In this document: positions 37,896-47,907 of the stretch, one piece after another
Numbering within the stretch: the first letter of the stretch is position 1
Layout: each line of letters begins with the position of its first letter
Origin: Caballeronia sp. Lep1P3
GTDB taxonomy: Bacteria; Pseudomonadota; Gammaproteobacteria; Burkholderiales; Burkholderiaceae
NCBI RefSeq assembly: GCF_022879595.1
Contig: NZ_CP084265.1
Coordinates: forward strand, 1,364,001 to 1,428,000
DNA length: 64,000 nt
Direction of reading: 5' to 3'
Program-made: the position numbers and the translations under genes
The notes under the pieces: model-generated
What the model was told of the DNA's origin: nothing
The model's database searches: none
The model's input: the letters and a program-made list of their open reading frames with translations, nothing else

Positions 37896-38321
37896 ATGGC
37901 GATCGAGCGCACCCTGTCGATTATCAAGCCGGACGCAGTGGCAAAGAACGTTATCGGCCAGATCTACAGCCGTTTCGAGAACGCTGGTCTGAAGATCATC
38001 GCGGCTCGCATGGTTCACCTCTCGCGCGCCGACGCGGAGAAGTTCTACGCGGTGCACGCAGCGCGTCCGTTCTTCAAGGACCTCGTGGAATTCATGATTT
38101 CCGGCCCGGTCATGATTCAAGCGCTCGAAGGCGAGAACGCGATTGCCAAGAACCGCGACCTGATGGGCGCGACCGATCCGAAAAAGGCGGACAAGGGTAC
38201 GATCCGCGCCGACTTCGCTGACAGCATCGACGCGAACGCCGTGCACGGCTCGGACGCTCCGGAAACGGCGCGTCAGGAAGTGGCGTTTTTCTTCCCGGAA
38301 GTGAACGTCTACTCGCGTTAA
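37896..38321 (+). CDS. ndk: Nucleoside diphosphate kinase
   Basis: A 141-residue enzyme that transfers the gamma phosphate of ATP to nucleoside diphosphates through a phosphohistidine. The catalytic His is His117 in [22 protein letters not shown], the Kpn-loop region and [20 protein letters not shown] are as in the family, and the length is standard. It is read from an extended -10 promoter. rlmN follows 127 bp downstream. Confidence 0.99.
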   Translation: MAIERTLSIIKPDAVAKNVIGQIYSRFENAGLKIIAARMVHLSRADAEKFYAVHAARPFFKDLVEFMISGPVMIQALEGENAIAKNRDLMGATDPKKADKGTIRADFADSIDANAVHGSDAPETARQEVAFFFPEVNVYSR

Positions 38322-38448
38322 TTCATGCGTTGGTCGCCGCGCCGCTTCGATGGCGCGGTCAAACGCGCCGCAACGCACGCATAGTTGTTAGAAAGCAGAA
38401 ATTGGCGCGAACGGCCCCGGACATCCCTCCGGGCTTCGCAATCTGGAA

Positions 38449-39606
38449 ATGGCAGAACTCGACATGACGAGCAGCAGCACCGTCAATCTTCTCGATCTGG
38501 ACGCCGCGGGCCTCGTCGCTTATTGCGGCAGCCTCGGCGAAAAGCCGTTTCGCGCCAAGCAATTGCAGCGCTGGATTCATCAGTTCGGAGCAGACGACTT
38601 CGACGGCATGACGGATCTCGCGAAATCGCTGCGCGAAAAACTCAAGGGCCGCGCTACGCTGGCGATGCCCGACATCATGAGCGACCACGTTTCGTCCGAC
38701 GGCACCCGCAAGTGGTTGATCGACGTCGGCAACGGCAATGCGGTCGAAACCGTGTTCATCCCCGAAGAAACGCGCGGCACGCTGTGCGTTTCGTCGCAGG
38801 CGGGATGCGCGGTCAATTGCCGGTTCTGTTCCACCGGGAAGCAAGGTTTTTCCCGCAATTTGACGACGGGCGAGATCATCGGCCAGTTGCGCATGGCCGA
38901 ATTCGCGCTGCGCAAGTCGCTCGGGCGAGAAGTCGGCGGGCCGGGCAAGGGCGAGCGCGTCGTGACGAACGTCGTCATGATGGGCATGGGCGAGCCGATG
39001 CTCAATTACGACGCGGTCGTGCCGGCCATGCGCCTGATGCTAGACGACAACGCCTACGGCCTCTCGCGCCGGCGCGTTACGCTGTCGACTTCGGGCGTCG
39101 TGCCCATGATGGACCGGCTCGCCGCGGATTTGCCCGTGGCGCTCGCCGTGTCGCTGCACGCGCCGAACGACCCGCTGCGTGACATGCTGGTGCCGCTCAA
39201 CAAGAAGTATCCGCTGCGCGAATTGATGGCCGCGTGTCAGCGCTACCTGAAGGTCGCGCCGCGCGATTTCATCACGTTCGAATATTGCATGCTCGACGGC
39301 GTCAACGACACCGAGGCGCACGCGCGCGAGCTGCTCGCCGTCACGCGCGATGTGCCTTGCAAGTTCAACCTCATTCCGTTCAATCCGTTCCCCGAGTCGG
39401 GCCTCACGCGCTCGAAGAACGAGCAGATCAAGCGGTTCGCGCAGGTTCTTATCGACGCGGGCGTCGTCACGACGGTGCGCAAGACGCGCGGCGATGACAT
39501 CGACGCGGCGTGCGGTCAGCTCGCAGGCGCGGTGCAGGATCGCACGCGCCTCGCGGAACGCACGCAGCGCGCGGGAAGCAAGGTGATCGAGGTGCGGGCG
39601 GTCTGA
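38449..39606 (+). CDS. rlmN: 23S rRNA (adenine-2503 C2)-methyltransferase / tRNA A37 methylase
   Basis: A radical-SAM enzyme of 385 residues that methylates A2503 of 23S rRNA and A37 of some tRNAs. The cluster motif is Cys120-x3-Cys124-x2-Cys127 ([15 protein letters not shown]). The second catalytic Cys lies in the C-terminal [21 protein letters not shown] and SLHAPND are family signatures. The start could also be the ATG at 38464 ([12 protein letters not shown]), which is where many relatives begin; neither has a strong ribosome site. Confidence 0.97.
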   Translation: MAELDMTSSSTVNLLDLDAAGLVAYCGSLGEKPFRAKQLQRWIHQFGADDFDGMTDLAKSLREKLKGRATLAMPDIMSDHVSSDGTRKWLIDVGNGNAVETVFIPEETRGTLCVSSQAGCAVNCRFCSTGKQGFSRNLTTGEIIGQLRMAEFALRKSLGREVGGPGKGERVVTNVVMMGMGEPMLNYDAVVPAMRLMLDDNAYGLSRRRVTLSTSGVVPMMDRLAADLPVALAVSLHAPNDPLRDMLVPLNKKYPLRELMAACQRYLKVAPRDFITFEYCMLDGVNDTEAHARELLAVTRDVPCKFNLIPFNPFPESGLTRSKNEQIKRFAQVLIDAGVVTTVRKTRGDDIDAACGQLAGAVQDRTRLAERTQRAGSKVIEVRAV

Positions 39607-39737
39607 CGCGCGATGGCTCGAGCGCGTGGCCAACGGGCGACCTTGATGGAGCGAACGCCTGTTCGGGGCGCGCAAAGCCGAACATTTTGTTATAAAGCGG
39701 TCTGCAACAACGCCGGAGTTGTATCGTTCAGTGCTTT

Positions 39738-39767
39738 TTGAACTCGGCGGCGCAACAGCGCTATAAA
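39738..39767 (+). promoter_or_regulatory. Candidate sigma-70 promoter of the RodZ-like gene
   Basis: TTGAAC at 39738-39743 and TATAAA at 39762-39767 are separated by 18 bp, about 25 bp before the ATG at 39793. A GAGGAATTTGG ribosome region follows. It is one of the few sites in the window with both hexamers. Confidence 0.6.
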
Positions 39768-39792
39768 GAAGAATCGATGCGAGGAATTTGGG

Positions 39793-40899
39793 ATGAGTGA
39801 GCCGCAACACCCGACGCCTTTCGGCAGTCATACCGGCGATCTGCCTGGCGGTCAGCACGACGGCCAGGTGCGAGTCGGAGGGGCGGCAGCGGGCGAGGAT
39901 CAGGTGGGACCCCTGGACTCGATGCAGGCTGTCGGCGCGCGCCTCGCGCAACTGCGCCACGCAAAAGCATGGTCGATCGACGACGTATCGGCGCGTCTCA
40001 AGGTTTCGCCGCAGAAGCTGGCCGCGCTCGAGCACGGCGACATCAGCCAGTTGCCGGACCGCACGTTCGCGGCGGGTATCGTTCGTAGTTACGCAAAGAT
40101 TCTCGGCGCCGACCCCACGCCTTTCACGCAGGCTTTTCGCCGCGACGGCGTGCCTGTCGAACACAACCTGAAGGTGCCGGCGTCGTCCGGGGCGGGCCTT
40201 CCGCGCGGGCGCGTGTCCGTGCCGCTCGGCAGCTCTTCCGGGCGCAAGCGCTCGTGGCTCTGGGGCATCGCGGCGATCGTCGTCGTGCTGGCCGCGCTCG
40301 CGATGTGGCACACCGGCGGCGATTCCTCGGCATGGCTCGCACGCCTGAAGTCGACTACGGGCGCCGGTTCGGCCGCGACGCCGAGCGACAAACCCGCAAG
40401 CTCGCAGGCCGCAACGCCCGACGAAGCCGCCGCCGCGAACACGGGCGAAGCGTCGTTGCCCGAAGTGGCGGCCGCGCCCGGCGAGCAGCCGATGCCGCGT
40501 CCGCTCGGCACGAACGCGCTGCCGGCATCGTCTTCGACGATCACGGCGGTGCAGAACGCGAGCGCGCCCGCTGTCGCCGCGCCCGCGCCGAAGGCGGCCT
40601 CCGCGACAGCGGCGGCGGCTTCCGCGCCTGCGGTCGCGAATACGGGCGCAGGCACCCACGCGGTCGAGCTCAAGGTGAAAGAGGACAGCTGGTTCAGCGT
40701 GCGCGGCAAGGACGGCAAGGAAGTGTTTTCCGGGCTCGTCCGCGCGGGCAGCACGCAGCGCGTTCAGGGCGAGGCGCCGTTCAAGGTGACCGTCGGGAAC
40801 GCGAAGGGCGTCGATTCCATGTCGATCGACGACGCGCCCGTCGACGCCAAAAAGTATTCTTCCGTCCGCGGAAACGTCGCGCGTTTCTCGCTGCCCTAA
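39793..40899 (+). CDS. RodZ-like cell-shape protein (HTH, one membrane helix, DUF4115)
   Basis: A 368-residue bitopic membrane protein. An N-terminal Cro-type helix-turn-helix domain at about 48-115 (VGARLAQLRHAKAWSIDDVSARLKV) includes LEHGDISQLPDRTFAAGIVRSYAK. A single membrane helix lies at about 154-172 (WLWGIAAIVVVLAALAMW). An Ala/Pro-rich periplasmic linker leads to a C-terminal DUF4115 domain (VELKVKEDSWFSVRGKDGKEVFSGLV). This layout is that of RodZ, which links MreB to the elongation complex. It stands directly before ispG, the usual RodZ position. Confidence 0.92.
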   Translation: MSEPQHPTPFGSHTGDLPGGQHDGQVRVGGAAAGEDQVGPLDSMQAVGARLAQLRHAKAWSIDDVSARLKVSPQKLAALEHGDISQLPDRTFAAGIVRSYAKILGADPTPFTQAFRRDGVPVEHNLKVPASSGAGLPRGRVSVPLGSSSGRKRSWLWGIAAIVVVLAALAMWHTGGDSSAWLARLKSTTGAGSAATPSDKPASSQAATPDEAAAANTGEASLPEVAAAPGEQPMPRPLGTNALPASSSTITAVQNASAPAVAAPAPKAASATAAAASAPAVANTGAGTHAVELKVKEDSWFSVRGKDGKEVFSGLVRAGSTQRVQGEAPFKVTVGNAKGVDSMSIDDAPVDAKKYSSVRGNVARFSLP

Positions 40900-41044
40900 A
40901 ACGGCAACGCCAGCCGGCTAGACTCGGCGTATCAACGCGCGGACAAGTCAGGGGCGTCGCGGCCATCGCCGTGACGCCCGTTCGAGGTTTCATCCAAGCG
41001 GCCTTCGCTGCCCCGCAGCGCGCCGGTGGCCAAAGGGTTTTTCG

Positions 41045-42361
41045 ATGCAATCCCAAGCTCAATCCCTGATTAGCAGCAAGATATGTTCGACCGAGCCGGT
41101 CTTCGGCGGTCCGTTGCAGCGGCGCGCGTCGCATGCGGTGGACGTGCGCTGGGGCGGCCAACTCGTCACCATCGGCGGCGACGCGCCCGTTCGCGTGCAG
41201 TCGATGACCAACACCGACACCGCCGACGCCATCGGCACGGCAATCCAGATCAAGGAATTGGCGCAAGCGGGCTCGGAATTGGTTCGCATCACGGTGAATA
41301 CGCCTGAAGCAGCGGCGGCCGTGCCCCATATTCGCGAGCAGCTGGACCGCATGGGCGTGACGGTGCCGCTCGTCGGCGATTTCCACTACAACGGCCACTT
41401 GCTGCTGCGTGACTATCCGGCCTGCGCGGAAACGCTGTCGAAGTACCGGATCAATCCGGGCAATGTCGGTCAGGGTGCGAAGCGTGACACGCAGTTCGCG
41501 CAGATGATCGAAGCCGCGATCAAGTACGACAAGCCGGTTCGCATTGGCGTGAACTGGGGCAGTCTCGACCAGGACCTGCTCGCGCGCATGATGGACGAGA
41601 ACGCGGCGCGCGCAACGCCGTGGGAAGTGCAAAGCGTCATGTATGAAGCGCTGATTCAGTCGGCGGTCGGCTCGGCGGAACGCGCGGTGGAACTCGGCCT
41701 CGGACGCGACAAGATCATTCTGTCGTGCAAGGTGAGCGGCGTGCAGGACCTGATCGCCGTGTACCGCGAACTGGCCAAACGCTGCAGCTTCGCGCTGCAT
41801 CTCGGGCTGACCGAGGCGGGTATGGGCTCGAAGGGCATCGTCGCGTCGACGGCGGCGCTTTCGGTGCTGCTGCAGGAAGGCATTGGCGACACCATCCGCA
41901 TTTCGCTCACGCCCGAGCCGGGCGGCGCGCGCACCGGCGAAGTCGTCGTCGGACAGGAAATTTTGCAGACGATGGGGCTGCGCTCGTTCACGCCGATGGT
42001 CATCGCGTGTCCCGGCTGCGGACGCACGACGAGCACGCTGTTCCAGGAACTCGCGTCGCAAATTCAGAACTATCTGCGCAACTCGATGCCCGTCTGGCGC
42101 GACCAGTATCCCGGCGTCGAAAAGATGCACGTCGCGGTCATGGGTTGCATCGTCAACGGGCCGGGCGAGTCGAAGCACGCGAACATCGGCATCAGTCTGC
42201 CGGGTTCGGGCGAAAATCCGGCCGCGCCCGTATTCATCGACGGCGTGAAGGCGAAGACGCTGCGCGGCGAGCGCATCGCCGAAGAATTCCAGCAAATCGT
42301 TAGCGACTACGTCGAGCGCACTTACGGCCAGCGCGTCGAGACGTCCGCGGCATCACTCTAA
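41045..42361 (+). CDS. ispG: 4-hydroxy-3-methylbut-2-enyl-diphosphate synthase
   Basis: A 438-residue iron-sulfur enzyme of the MEP isoprenoid pathway that converts MEcPP to HMBPP using flavodoxin or ferredoxin. Cluster ligands are Cys322 and Cys325 (ACPGCGRTT) and Cys368 ([11 protein letters not shown]), with catalytic Glu375 in the same motif. The TIM-barrel part shows [11 protein letters not shown] and [14 protein letters not shown]. It is followed 6 bp later by hisS, as in many proteobacteria. Confidence 0.98.
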   Translation: MQSQAQSLISSKICSTEPVFGGPLQRRASHAVDVRWGGQLVTIGGDAPVRVQSMTNTDTADAIGTAIQIKELAQAGSELVRITVNTPEAAAAVPHIREQLDRMGVTVPLVGDFHYNGHLLLRDYPACAETLSKYRINPGNVGQGAKRDTQFAQMIEAAIKYDKPVRIGVNWGSLDQDLLARMMDENAARATPWEVQSVMYEALIQSAVGSAERAVELGLGRDKIILSCKVSGVQDLIAVYRELAKRCSFALHLGLTEAGMGSKGIVASTAALSVLLQEGIGDTIRISLTPEPGGARTGEVVVGQEILQTMGLRSFTPMVIACPGCGRTTSTLFQELASQIQNYLRNSMPVWRDQYPGVEKMHVAVMGCIVNGPGESKHANIGISLPGSGENPAAPVFIDGVKAKTLRGERIAEEFQQIVSDYVERTYGQRVETSAASL

Positions 42362-42367
42362 AGACAG

Positions 42368-43717
42368 ATGACTGAACAGAAGAAACGGCTCGCGAAGCTG
42401 AGTGGCGTGAAGGGCATGAACGACATCCTCCCGCAGGATGCCGCGTTGTGGGACTTCTTCGAAACCACCGTCAAGTCGATGCTGCGCGCATACGGCTATC
42501 AGAACATTCGCACGCCGATCGTCGAACATACGCAACTGTTCACGCGCGGCATCGGCGAAGTGACCGACATCGTCGAGAAGGAGATGTACAGCTTCACCGA
42601 CGCGCTCAACGGCGAGCATCTGACGATGCGTCCCGAAAATACGGCGGCTGTCGTGCGCGCGACGATCGAGCACAACCTGTTGTATGACGGCCCCAAGCGC
42701 CTGTGGTACGTCGGTCCCATGTTCCGTCACGAGCGCCCGCAGCGCGGCCGTTACCGTCAGTTTCATCAGGTCGGCGTCGAGGCGCTCGGGTTCGCCGGGC
42801 CGGACACGGACGCGGAAATCATCCTGATGTGCCAGCGTCTGTGGGACGACCTGGGTCTCACCGGCATCCGGCTCGAGCTGAACTCGCTCGGGCAGGCGGA
42901 AGAACGCGCGGCGCATCGCGAGGAACTGATCGCGTATCTGGAAAAGCACGTCGATGCGCTCGACGAAGAAGCGAAGCGCCGTCTGTACACCAATCCGCTG
43001 CGCGTGCTCGACACCAAGAACCCGGCGATGCAGGACATCGCGCAGAACGCGCCGAAGCTCGTCGATTTTCTCGGCGAGGAATCGCGCAAGCATTTCGAAG
43101 GCGTGCAGCGCCTCCTGAAGGCGAACAACATTCCGTTCACGATCAACCCGCGTCTCGTGCGCGGCCTCGATTACTACAATCTGACCGTGTTCGAATGGGT
43201 CACCGACAAGCTCGGCGCGCAGGGCACCGTCGCCGGCGGCGGGCGCTACGATCCGCTCATCGAGCAGCTCGGCGGCAAGCCGACGGCTGCGTGCGGCTGG
43301 GCGATGGGCGTCGAGCGCATCCTCGAATTGCTGAAGGAAGAGAACCTCGTGCCGGAAGCCGAGGGCACGGACGTCTACGTCGTGCATCAGGGCGAGCGGG
43401 CGGCGGAGCAGGCGTTCATCGTCGCGGAGCGTCTGCGCGACACGGGGCTCGACGTCATCCTGCATTGCAGCCCGGACGGCGCGCCGGCGAGTTTCAAGTC
43501 GCAGATGAAGAAGGCCGACGCGAGCGGCGCGGCGTTCGCCGTGGTGCTCGGCGAGGACGAACTCGCGCAGGGCATGATCGGCGTGAAGCCGTTGCGTCGT
43601 TCGGGCGATGAAACGGCCGATGCGCAAAAGAACGCGCAAGTGAACGTTCCGGCGGAAGACTTGACCGAATACCTAATCAATGCGATGGTTGCAACCGCCG
43701 ACGACGAGGATGCCTAA
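42368..43717 (+). CDS. hisS: Histidyl-tRNA synthetase
   Basis: A class II aminoacyl-tRNA synthetase of 449 residues. It begins with the family [12 protein letters not shown]. Motif 2 is [23 protein letters not shown], the histidine A loop is [13 protein letters not shown], and motif 3 is [14 protein letters not shown]. The C-terminal anticodon-binding domain covers about 340-435. It is tightly linked to ispG upstream and a YfgM-like gene 122 bp downstream. Confidence 0.98.
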   Translation: MTEQKKRLAKLSGVKGMNDILPQDAALWDFFETTVKSMLRAYGYQNIRTPIVEHTQLFTRGIGEVTDIVEKEMYSFTDALNGEHLTMRPENTAAVVRATIEHNLLYDGPKRLWYVGPMFRHERPQRGRYRQFHQVGVEALGFAGPDTDAEIILMCQRLWDDLGLTGIRLELNSLGQAEERAAHREELIAYLEKHVDALDEEAKRRLYTNPLRVLDTKNPAMQDIAQNAPKLVDFLGEESRKHFEGVQRLLKANNIPFTINPRLVRGLDYYNLTVFEWVTDKLGAQGTVAGGGRYDPLIEQLGGKPTAACGWAMGVERILELLKEENLVPEAEGTDVYVVHQGERAAEQAFIVAERLRDTGLDVILHCSPDGAPASFKSQMKKADASGAAFAVVLGEDELAQGMIGVKPLRRSGDETADAQKNAQVNVPAEDLTEYLINAMVATADDEDA

Positions 43718-43839
43718 AACTTAGGCATCGAGTCGGTGAAAAGCCGCACGCATCGGGCGCAGTCACGTTCTCAGTCGTGGTTGCGCCATCGCGTGACGCG
43801 AACGAAGGGCCATGAAACGCAGGAAGGAATAGCTGGACG

Positions 43840-44469
43840 ATGAGTTACCACGACGAACAAGAATCACTGGAAAGTGTCAAGGCCTGGTGGGCCAAATGGG
43901 GTAACGCCACGACCTGGATCGTGCTCGTGGCGCTCGTCGTCGCGGCCGGTTTCAACGGCTGGAATTACTGGCAGCGCCGTCAGGCGGCCGAGGCTTCCGT
44001 GCTGTACGACCGGCTTCAGCAGGCCGTGAACGGCAACGATCAGAAGCTCGTCGCGCGCGTCGCGGCGGACATGGAAGACAAGTTCGGCGGCACGGGCTAC
44101 GCGCAGATGTCCGCGCTCGCGGCCGCGAAGTCGCTGTACATGGCGGGCGACACGGCCGGCGCGAAGGCGCAGTTGCAGTGGGCCATCGATCACGCGAAGG
44201 ACGAGGAGTACAAGCAGATCGCGAAGCTGCGCCTCGCGCTCGTGCTGCTCGACGAGAAGAACTTCGACGCGGGCCTCAAGCTCCTCGCCGATGCTCCGCT
44301 CGATGCGTTCAAGGGCGTCGTCGCGGACCGTCGCGGCGATCTGCTTGCGGCGCAGGGCAAGCGTGACGATGCGCGCACGGCCTACAAGACGGCCCTCGAC
44401 GCGCTGCCGAAGAACGATACGTCCGCGCGGCAACTGGTCCAGTTCAAGCTGGACGCGCTCGGCGGCTGA
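43840..44469 (+). CDS. YfgM-like periplasmic TPR protein (SecYEG ancillary)
   Basis: A 209-residue protein anchored by one N-terminal helix at about 24-46 (TTWIVLVALVVAAGFNGWNYW), with the rest in the periplasm as TPR-like helices (AAKSLYMAGDTAGAKAQLQW, KLRLALVLLDEKNFDAGLKLL). The short cytoplasmic start contains ESLESVKAWWAKWG, typical of the family. YfgM associates with SecYEG and PpiD and helps periplasmic folding. It lies between hisS and bamB, its usual place. Confidence 0.93.
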   Translation: MSYHDEQESLESVKAWWAKWGNATTWIVLVALVVAAGFNGWNYWQRRQAAEASVLYDRLQQAVNGNDQKLVARVAADMEDKFGGTGYAQMSALAAAKSLYMAGDTAGAKAQLQWAIDHAKDEEYKQIAKLRLALVLLDEKNFDAGLKLLADAPLDAFKGVVADRRGDLLAAQGKRDDARTAYKTALDALPKNDTSARQLVQFKLDALGG

Positions 44470-44590
44470 TTTCCGTCGCCCCGGTCCTTCGTTCCGTTAG
44501 CGCCCAAGCCATTTCGCCAATCAAGCCGCCGCGCCGCGCATCGCCCGCAAGGGACACGCGGCCGCGCCGGTCAACCGAATTCACTCATTC

Positions 44591-45748
44591 ATGCTGCGTC
44601 CACCGATGATTCATTTGAAACGCTACGCCGTGCCGTTCGCCTGCGCGATGACCGTTCTTCTGGCCGCCTGCTCGTCGACCAAGGACGAGCGACGCGTGCC
44701 GACGCCGCTCGTCGAGATCAAGCCGGTGCTGAACGTCACCCAGGCGTGGAAGGCGAGCGTCGGCAAGGCGGGCCGTTATCTGTTCTCGCCGGTCGCGGTG
44801 GGCGACGCCGTCTACGCGGCGGGCGTGAACGGCACGGTCGCGAAGATCGATGCGAAGACCGGCCAGGACGTCTGGCGCACGAAGCTGAAGGACGACCTGT
44901 CCGCGGGCGTCGGCAGCGACGGCAACCTGACGGCGGTCGGCGGTCTGAAGGGCGCGGTGTACGTGCTCGGGCCGGACGGCAAGCAGTTGTGGACGGCTAC
45001 GGCTCCGGGCGAAATCATCTCGCCGCCGCTCGTCGGTAACGATCTCGTGATCGTGCGCACCATCGACGGCAAAGTGATTGCGTTCAACGCCCAGACGGGC
45101 GAGCAGAAATGGATCTTCCAGTTGCGCGCGGTGCCGCTCAACTTGCGCGTGGCCGCCGGCATGACGTTCGCCGGCAATCAGGCGGTGCTCGCGGGTTTTC
45201 CCGGCGGCAACTTCGCGGCGATCAACCTGCAGACGGGCGATGCCTACTGGCAAGCGCCGGTGTCTTATCCGAAGGGCGTGACCGAAGTGGAGCGCATCAA
45301 CGACGTGACTGGCGCGCCGGGCCTCGTCGGGGCGCAGACCTGCGCGGTGACGTTCCAGGGCAAGATCGGCTGCTTCGATGCGAACTCGGGCCGTCCGATG
45401 TGGCAGAAGAACTTCTCGAGCAATAGCGGGCTTGCACAGGACGAGCAGATCGTCGCAGCGGGCGACGACTGGTCGGTGGTCAACGCGTTCCGCGCGTCGG
45501 ACGGCACGCCCGTCTGGAAGAACGACCAGCTCAAGAGCCGAGACGTCAGCGTGCCGTTCATTCTCGGCCGCGCGGTTGTCGTCGGCGATTACAAGGGCTT
45601 CGTGCATTTCCTGAGCGCGGACAACGGCGAGTTCGTGGGCCGCGCGTCGACCGACGGCAGCGAGATCACCGCGGCGCCGGTGCTGGCGGGCAATACGCTC
45701 GTCGTACAGACGCACGACGGCGGACTTTACGGTTTCCGTCCGCAATAA
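44591..45748 (+). CDS. bamB: Outer membrane assembly lipoprotein BamB
   Basis: A 385-residue lipoprotein of the Bam complex that inserts beta-barrel proteins in the outer membrane. The lipobox LLAACSS places the lipidated Cys at residue 27. The mature part is an eight-bladed PQQ-like propeller with repeated blades such as VYAAGVNGTVAKIDAKTG, VIAFNAQTGEQKWIF and VHFLSADNGEFVGR. An ATG at 44606 (MIHLKRYAVP) gives a shorter and also acceptable signal peptide. It stands between yfgM and der, as is typical. Confidence 0.96.
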   Translation: MLRPPMIHLKRYAVPFACAMTVLLAACSSTKDERRVPTPLVEIKPVLNVTQAWKASVGKAGRYLFSPVAVGDAVYAAGVNGTVAKIDAKTGQDVWRTKLKDDLSAGVGSDGNLTAVGGLKGAVYVLGPDGKQLWTATAPGEIISPPLVGNDLVIVRTIDGKVIAFNAQTGEQKWIFQLRAVPLNLRVAAGMTFAGNQAVLAGFPGGNFAAINLQTGDAYWQAPVSYPKGVTEVERINDVTGAPGLVGAQTCAVTFQGKIGCFDANSGRPMWQKNFSSNSGLAQDEQIVAAGDDWSVVNAFRASDGTPVWKNDQLKSRDVSVPFILGRAVVVGDYKGFVHFLSADNGEFVGRASTDGSEITAAPVLAGNTLVVQTHDGGLYGFRPQ

Positions 45749-46108
45749 AGGAAGAACGGGGCGCTTCGTTTTCCTGGTACGAAGCGCTTGCGGCACTGCT
45801 TGCGCCGGACTTCAGGCACAAGAAACCGGCACAGAAAAGAGCGCGTTGCGGGCGCGCTCGACAAGAATGCCGTATCGACAGGCATGACAGAACCCAGCGC
45901 GTCGGACGCCGGCGCCACGCGACACTAGCCCTCGACGGGCGACGACCGGCGCTCGGCGCCGACGGCTCAGCTATCGACGCACCGCGCGTCGCACGAGCCG
46001 ATCCATGCTAATTTTCGACAAGCGCAGCCATTGCGCGGCGTATGCGGCAGACAGGCTCGCACCGCACGTTTTGCACTTCGCCTTGCGTTCAACGGTAAAC
46101 AACATCTG
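45749..46108. other. Intergenic region between bamB and der
   Basis: These 360 bases contain a 9-bp inverted repeat soon after bamB (GCGCTTCGT at 45761-45769, complement at 45779-45787) without a T-run, so a weak terminator at best. The rest has no convincing promoter hexamers or gene. A long frame upstream of der that begins at 46031 in the der phase is not part of the Der family. Confidence 0.4.
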
Positions 46109-47449
46109 ATGAAACCCGTGATTGCCCTCGTCGGGCGCCCCAATGTGGGGAAATCGACTCTTTTCAACCGGCTGACGCGTTCGCGCGATGCGCTCGTCGC
46201 CGACCTGCCCGGCCTGACGCGCGACCGCCACTACGGAGAAGGCCGCGTCGGCGGCGAGCGTCCGTATCTCGTCGTGGATACGGGCGGTTTCGAGCCGGTC
46301 GCGAAGGACGGCATCCTGCACGAAATGGCGCGTCAGACGCGGCAGGCCGTCGAGGAAGCGGACATCGTCGTGTTCATCGTCGATGGACGCAACGGACTCG
46401 CGCCGCAGGACAAGTCGATCGCCGACTATCTGCGCAAGACCGGCCGGCCGCTCTTTCTCGTCGTCAACAAGGCCGAGGGGATGAAGTACTCGGCGGTCGC
46501 GTCGGACTTCTACGAACTCGGCCTCGGCGACCCGCGCGCGATCTCCGCCGCGCACGGCGACGGCGTGACGGAGATGATCAACGACGCGCTCGACATCGCC
46601 TATGCGGACCAGCCGGAAGAGAGCGAGGAAGAGAAGGCGCAGCATGGCGTGAAGATCGCGATCGTCGGACGGCCGAACGTCGGCAAGTCGACGCTTGTGA
46701 ACGCGCTCATCGGTGAAGAACGCGTGATCGCGTTCGACATGCCCGGCACGACGCGCGACTCGATCTACGTTGATTTCGAGCGGCAAGGCCGCAAATACAC
46801 ATTGATCGACACGGCAGGCCTGCGTCGCCGGGGCAAGGTGTTCGAAGCGATCGAGAAGTTCTCGGTCGTCAAGACGCTGCAGTCGATCGCGGATGCCAAC
46901 GTCGTGATTCTTCTCCTCGATGCGCAGCAGGACATCTCCGACCAGGACGCGCATATCGCGGGCTTCGTGGTCGAGCAGGGACGCGCGCTCGTGGTCGGCG
47001 TGAACAAGTGGGACGGGCTGGATTCGCATGTGCGCGAGCGCACCAAGGCGGATCTCGCGCGCAAGCTCAAGTTTTTGGACTTTGCTAAATTCCACTACGT
47101 CTCGGCGCTGGAGAAGACGGGCATCGGCGCGTTGATGAAGTCGGTCGACGACGCCTACGCCGCCGCGATGGCCAAGCTGCCGACGCCGAAGCTCACACGC
47201 GCGCTGATCGATGCCGTCGAATTTCAGCAGCCGCGCCGCCGCGGGCCGGTTCGCCCGAAGCTTCGCTATGCACACCAGGGCGGACAAAATCCGCCGATCA
47301 TCGTCGTGCACGGCAATGCACTCGATGCGATCACCGATACGTACAAACGGTATCTGGAAGGGCGCTTCCGCGAAACTTTTGGACTGGCCGGCACTCCATT
47401 GCGCATAGAGTTCCGCTCAAGCAAGAACCCTTATGCGGACAAGGACTGA
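46109..47449 (+). CDS. der: Ribosome biogenesis GTPase Der (EngA)
   Basis: A 446-residue essential GTPase for 50S subunit assembly, with two tandem G domains and a C-terminal KH-like domain. The first P-loop is [12 protein letters not shown] at the very start, with DLPGLTRD and NKAEG; the second is [12 protein letters not shown] at about 187, with DMPGTTRD and NKWD. The start at [11 protein letters not shown] was taken from the family; the frame is open 78 bp upstream. It is followed by hfq after a 149-bp gap with its own promoter signals. Confidence 0.98.
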   Translation: MKPVIALVGRPNVGKSTLFNRLTRSRDALVADLPGLTRDRHYGEGRVGGERPYLVVDTGGFEPVAKDGILHEMARQTRQAVEEADIVVFIVDGRNGLAPQDKSIADYLRKTGRPLFLVVNKAEGMKYSAVASDFYELGLGDPRAISAAHGDGVTEMINDALDIAYADQPEESEEEKAQHGVKIAIVGRPNVGKSTLVNALIGEERVIAFDMPGTTRDSIYVDFERQGRKYTLIDTAGLRRRGKVFEAIEKFSVVKTLQSIADANVVILLLDAQQDISDQDAHIAGFVVEQGRALVVGVNKWDGLDSHVRERTKADLARKLKFLDFAKFHYVSALEKTGIGALMKSVDDAYAAAMAKLPTPKLTRALIDAVEFQQPRRRGPVRPKLRYAHQGGQNPPIIVVHGNALDAITDTYKRYLEGRFRETFGLAGTPLRIEFRSSKNPYADKD

Positions 47450-47519
47450 GAGCCGCGTGGAGCAAGCGTTTCGGCGCCTTTGGCCAGGTGGCCGATCTCT
47501 TGCAGAAACGAAAATCAGC

Positions 47520-47525
47520 TATAGT
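47520..47525 (+). promoter_or_regulatory. Candidate -10 box of hfq
   Basis: TATAGT lies 73 bp before the hfq ATG. TTGCAG at 47500-47505 is a possible -35, but the spacing is only 14 bp, so the pairing is doubtful. Confidence 0.4.
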
Positions 47526-47598
47526 GTAGCGATTGTCGGCGGATCTCTTTTTCTTCGTCCACAATACTTCTAACCTGCAAAAAAATACGGAGTTTGCT

Positions 47599-47835
47599 AT
47601 GAGCAACAAAGGGCAATTGTTACAAGACCCGTTTTTGAACGCACTGCGTAAAGAGCACGTGCCGGTCTCGATCTACTTGGTCAACGGCATTAAGCTGCAA
47701 GGGAACATCGAATCGTTCGACCAGTACGTCGTGTTGCTCAGAAATACGGTCACCCAGATGGTCTACAAGCACGCCATTTCCACGGTCGTGCCGGCCCGTC
47801 CGGTGAACTTCCACCCGGACGCAGAGTCGTCCTAA
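47599..47835 (+). CDS. hfq: RNA chaperone Hfq
   Basis: A 78-residue Sm-like protein that forms hexameric rings and pairs small RNAs with messages. [35 protein letters not shown] contains the Sm1 proximal site, and [11 protein letters not shown] is the Sm2 motif with the conserved Lys-His. The C-terminal tail is very short (about ten residues), as in other Burkholderiaceae. The ATG was placed at the conserved N-terminus; the frame is open 66 bp upstream. hflX follows, as in E. coli. Confidence 0.99.
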   Translation: MSNKGQLLQDPFLNALRKEHVPVSIYLVNGIKLQGNIESFDQYVVLLRNTVTQMVYKHAISTVVPARPVNFHPDAESS

Positions 47836-47907
47836 ACCTCGTCGCGGCCGGCGGCAAGATCGCACGTTAATGCGACTCGCCGGTCGCTTCAAAACCAATA
47901 CATCAAT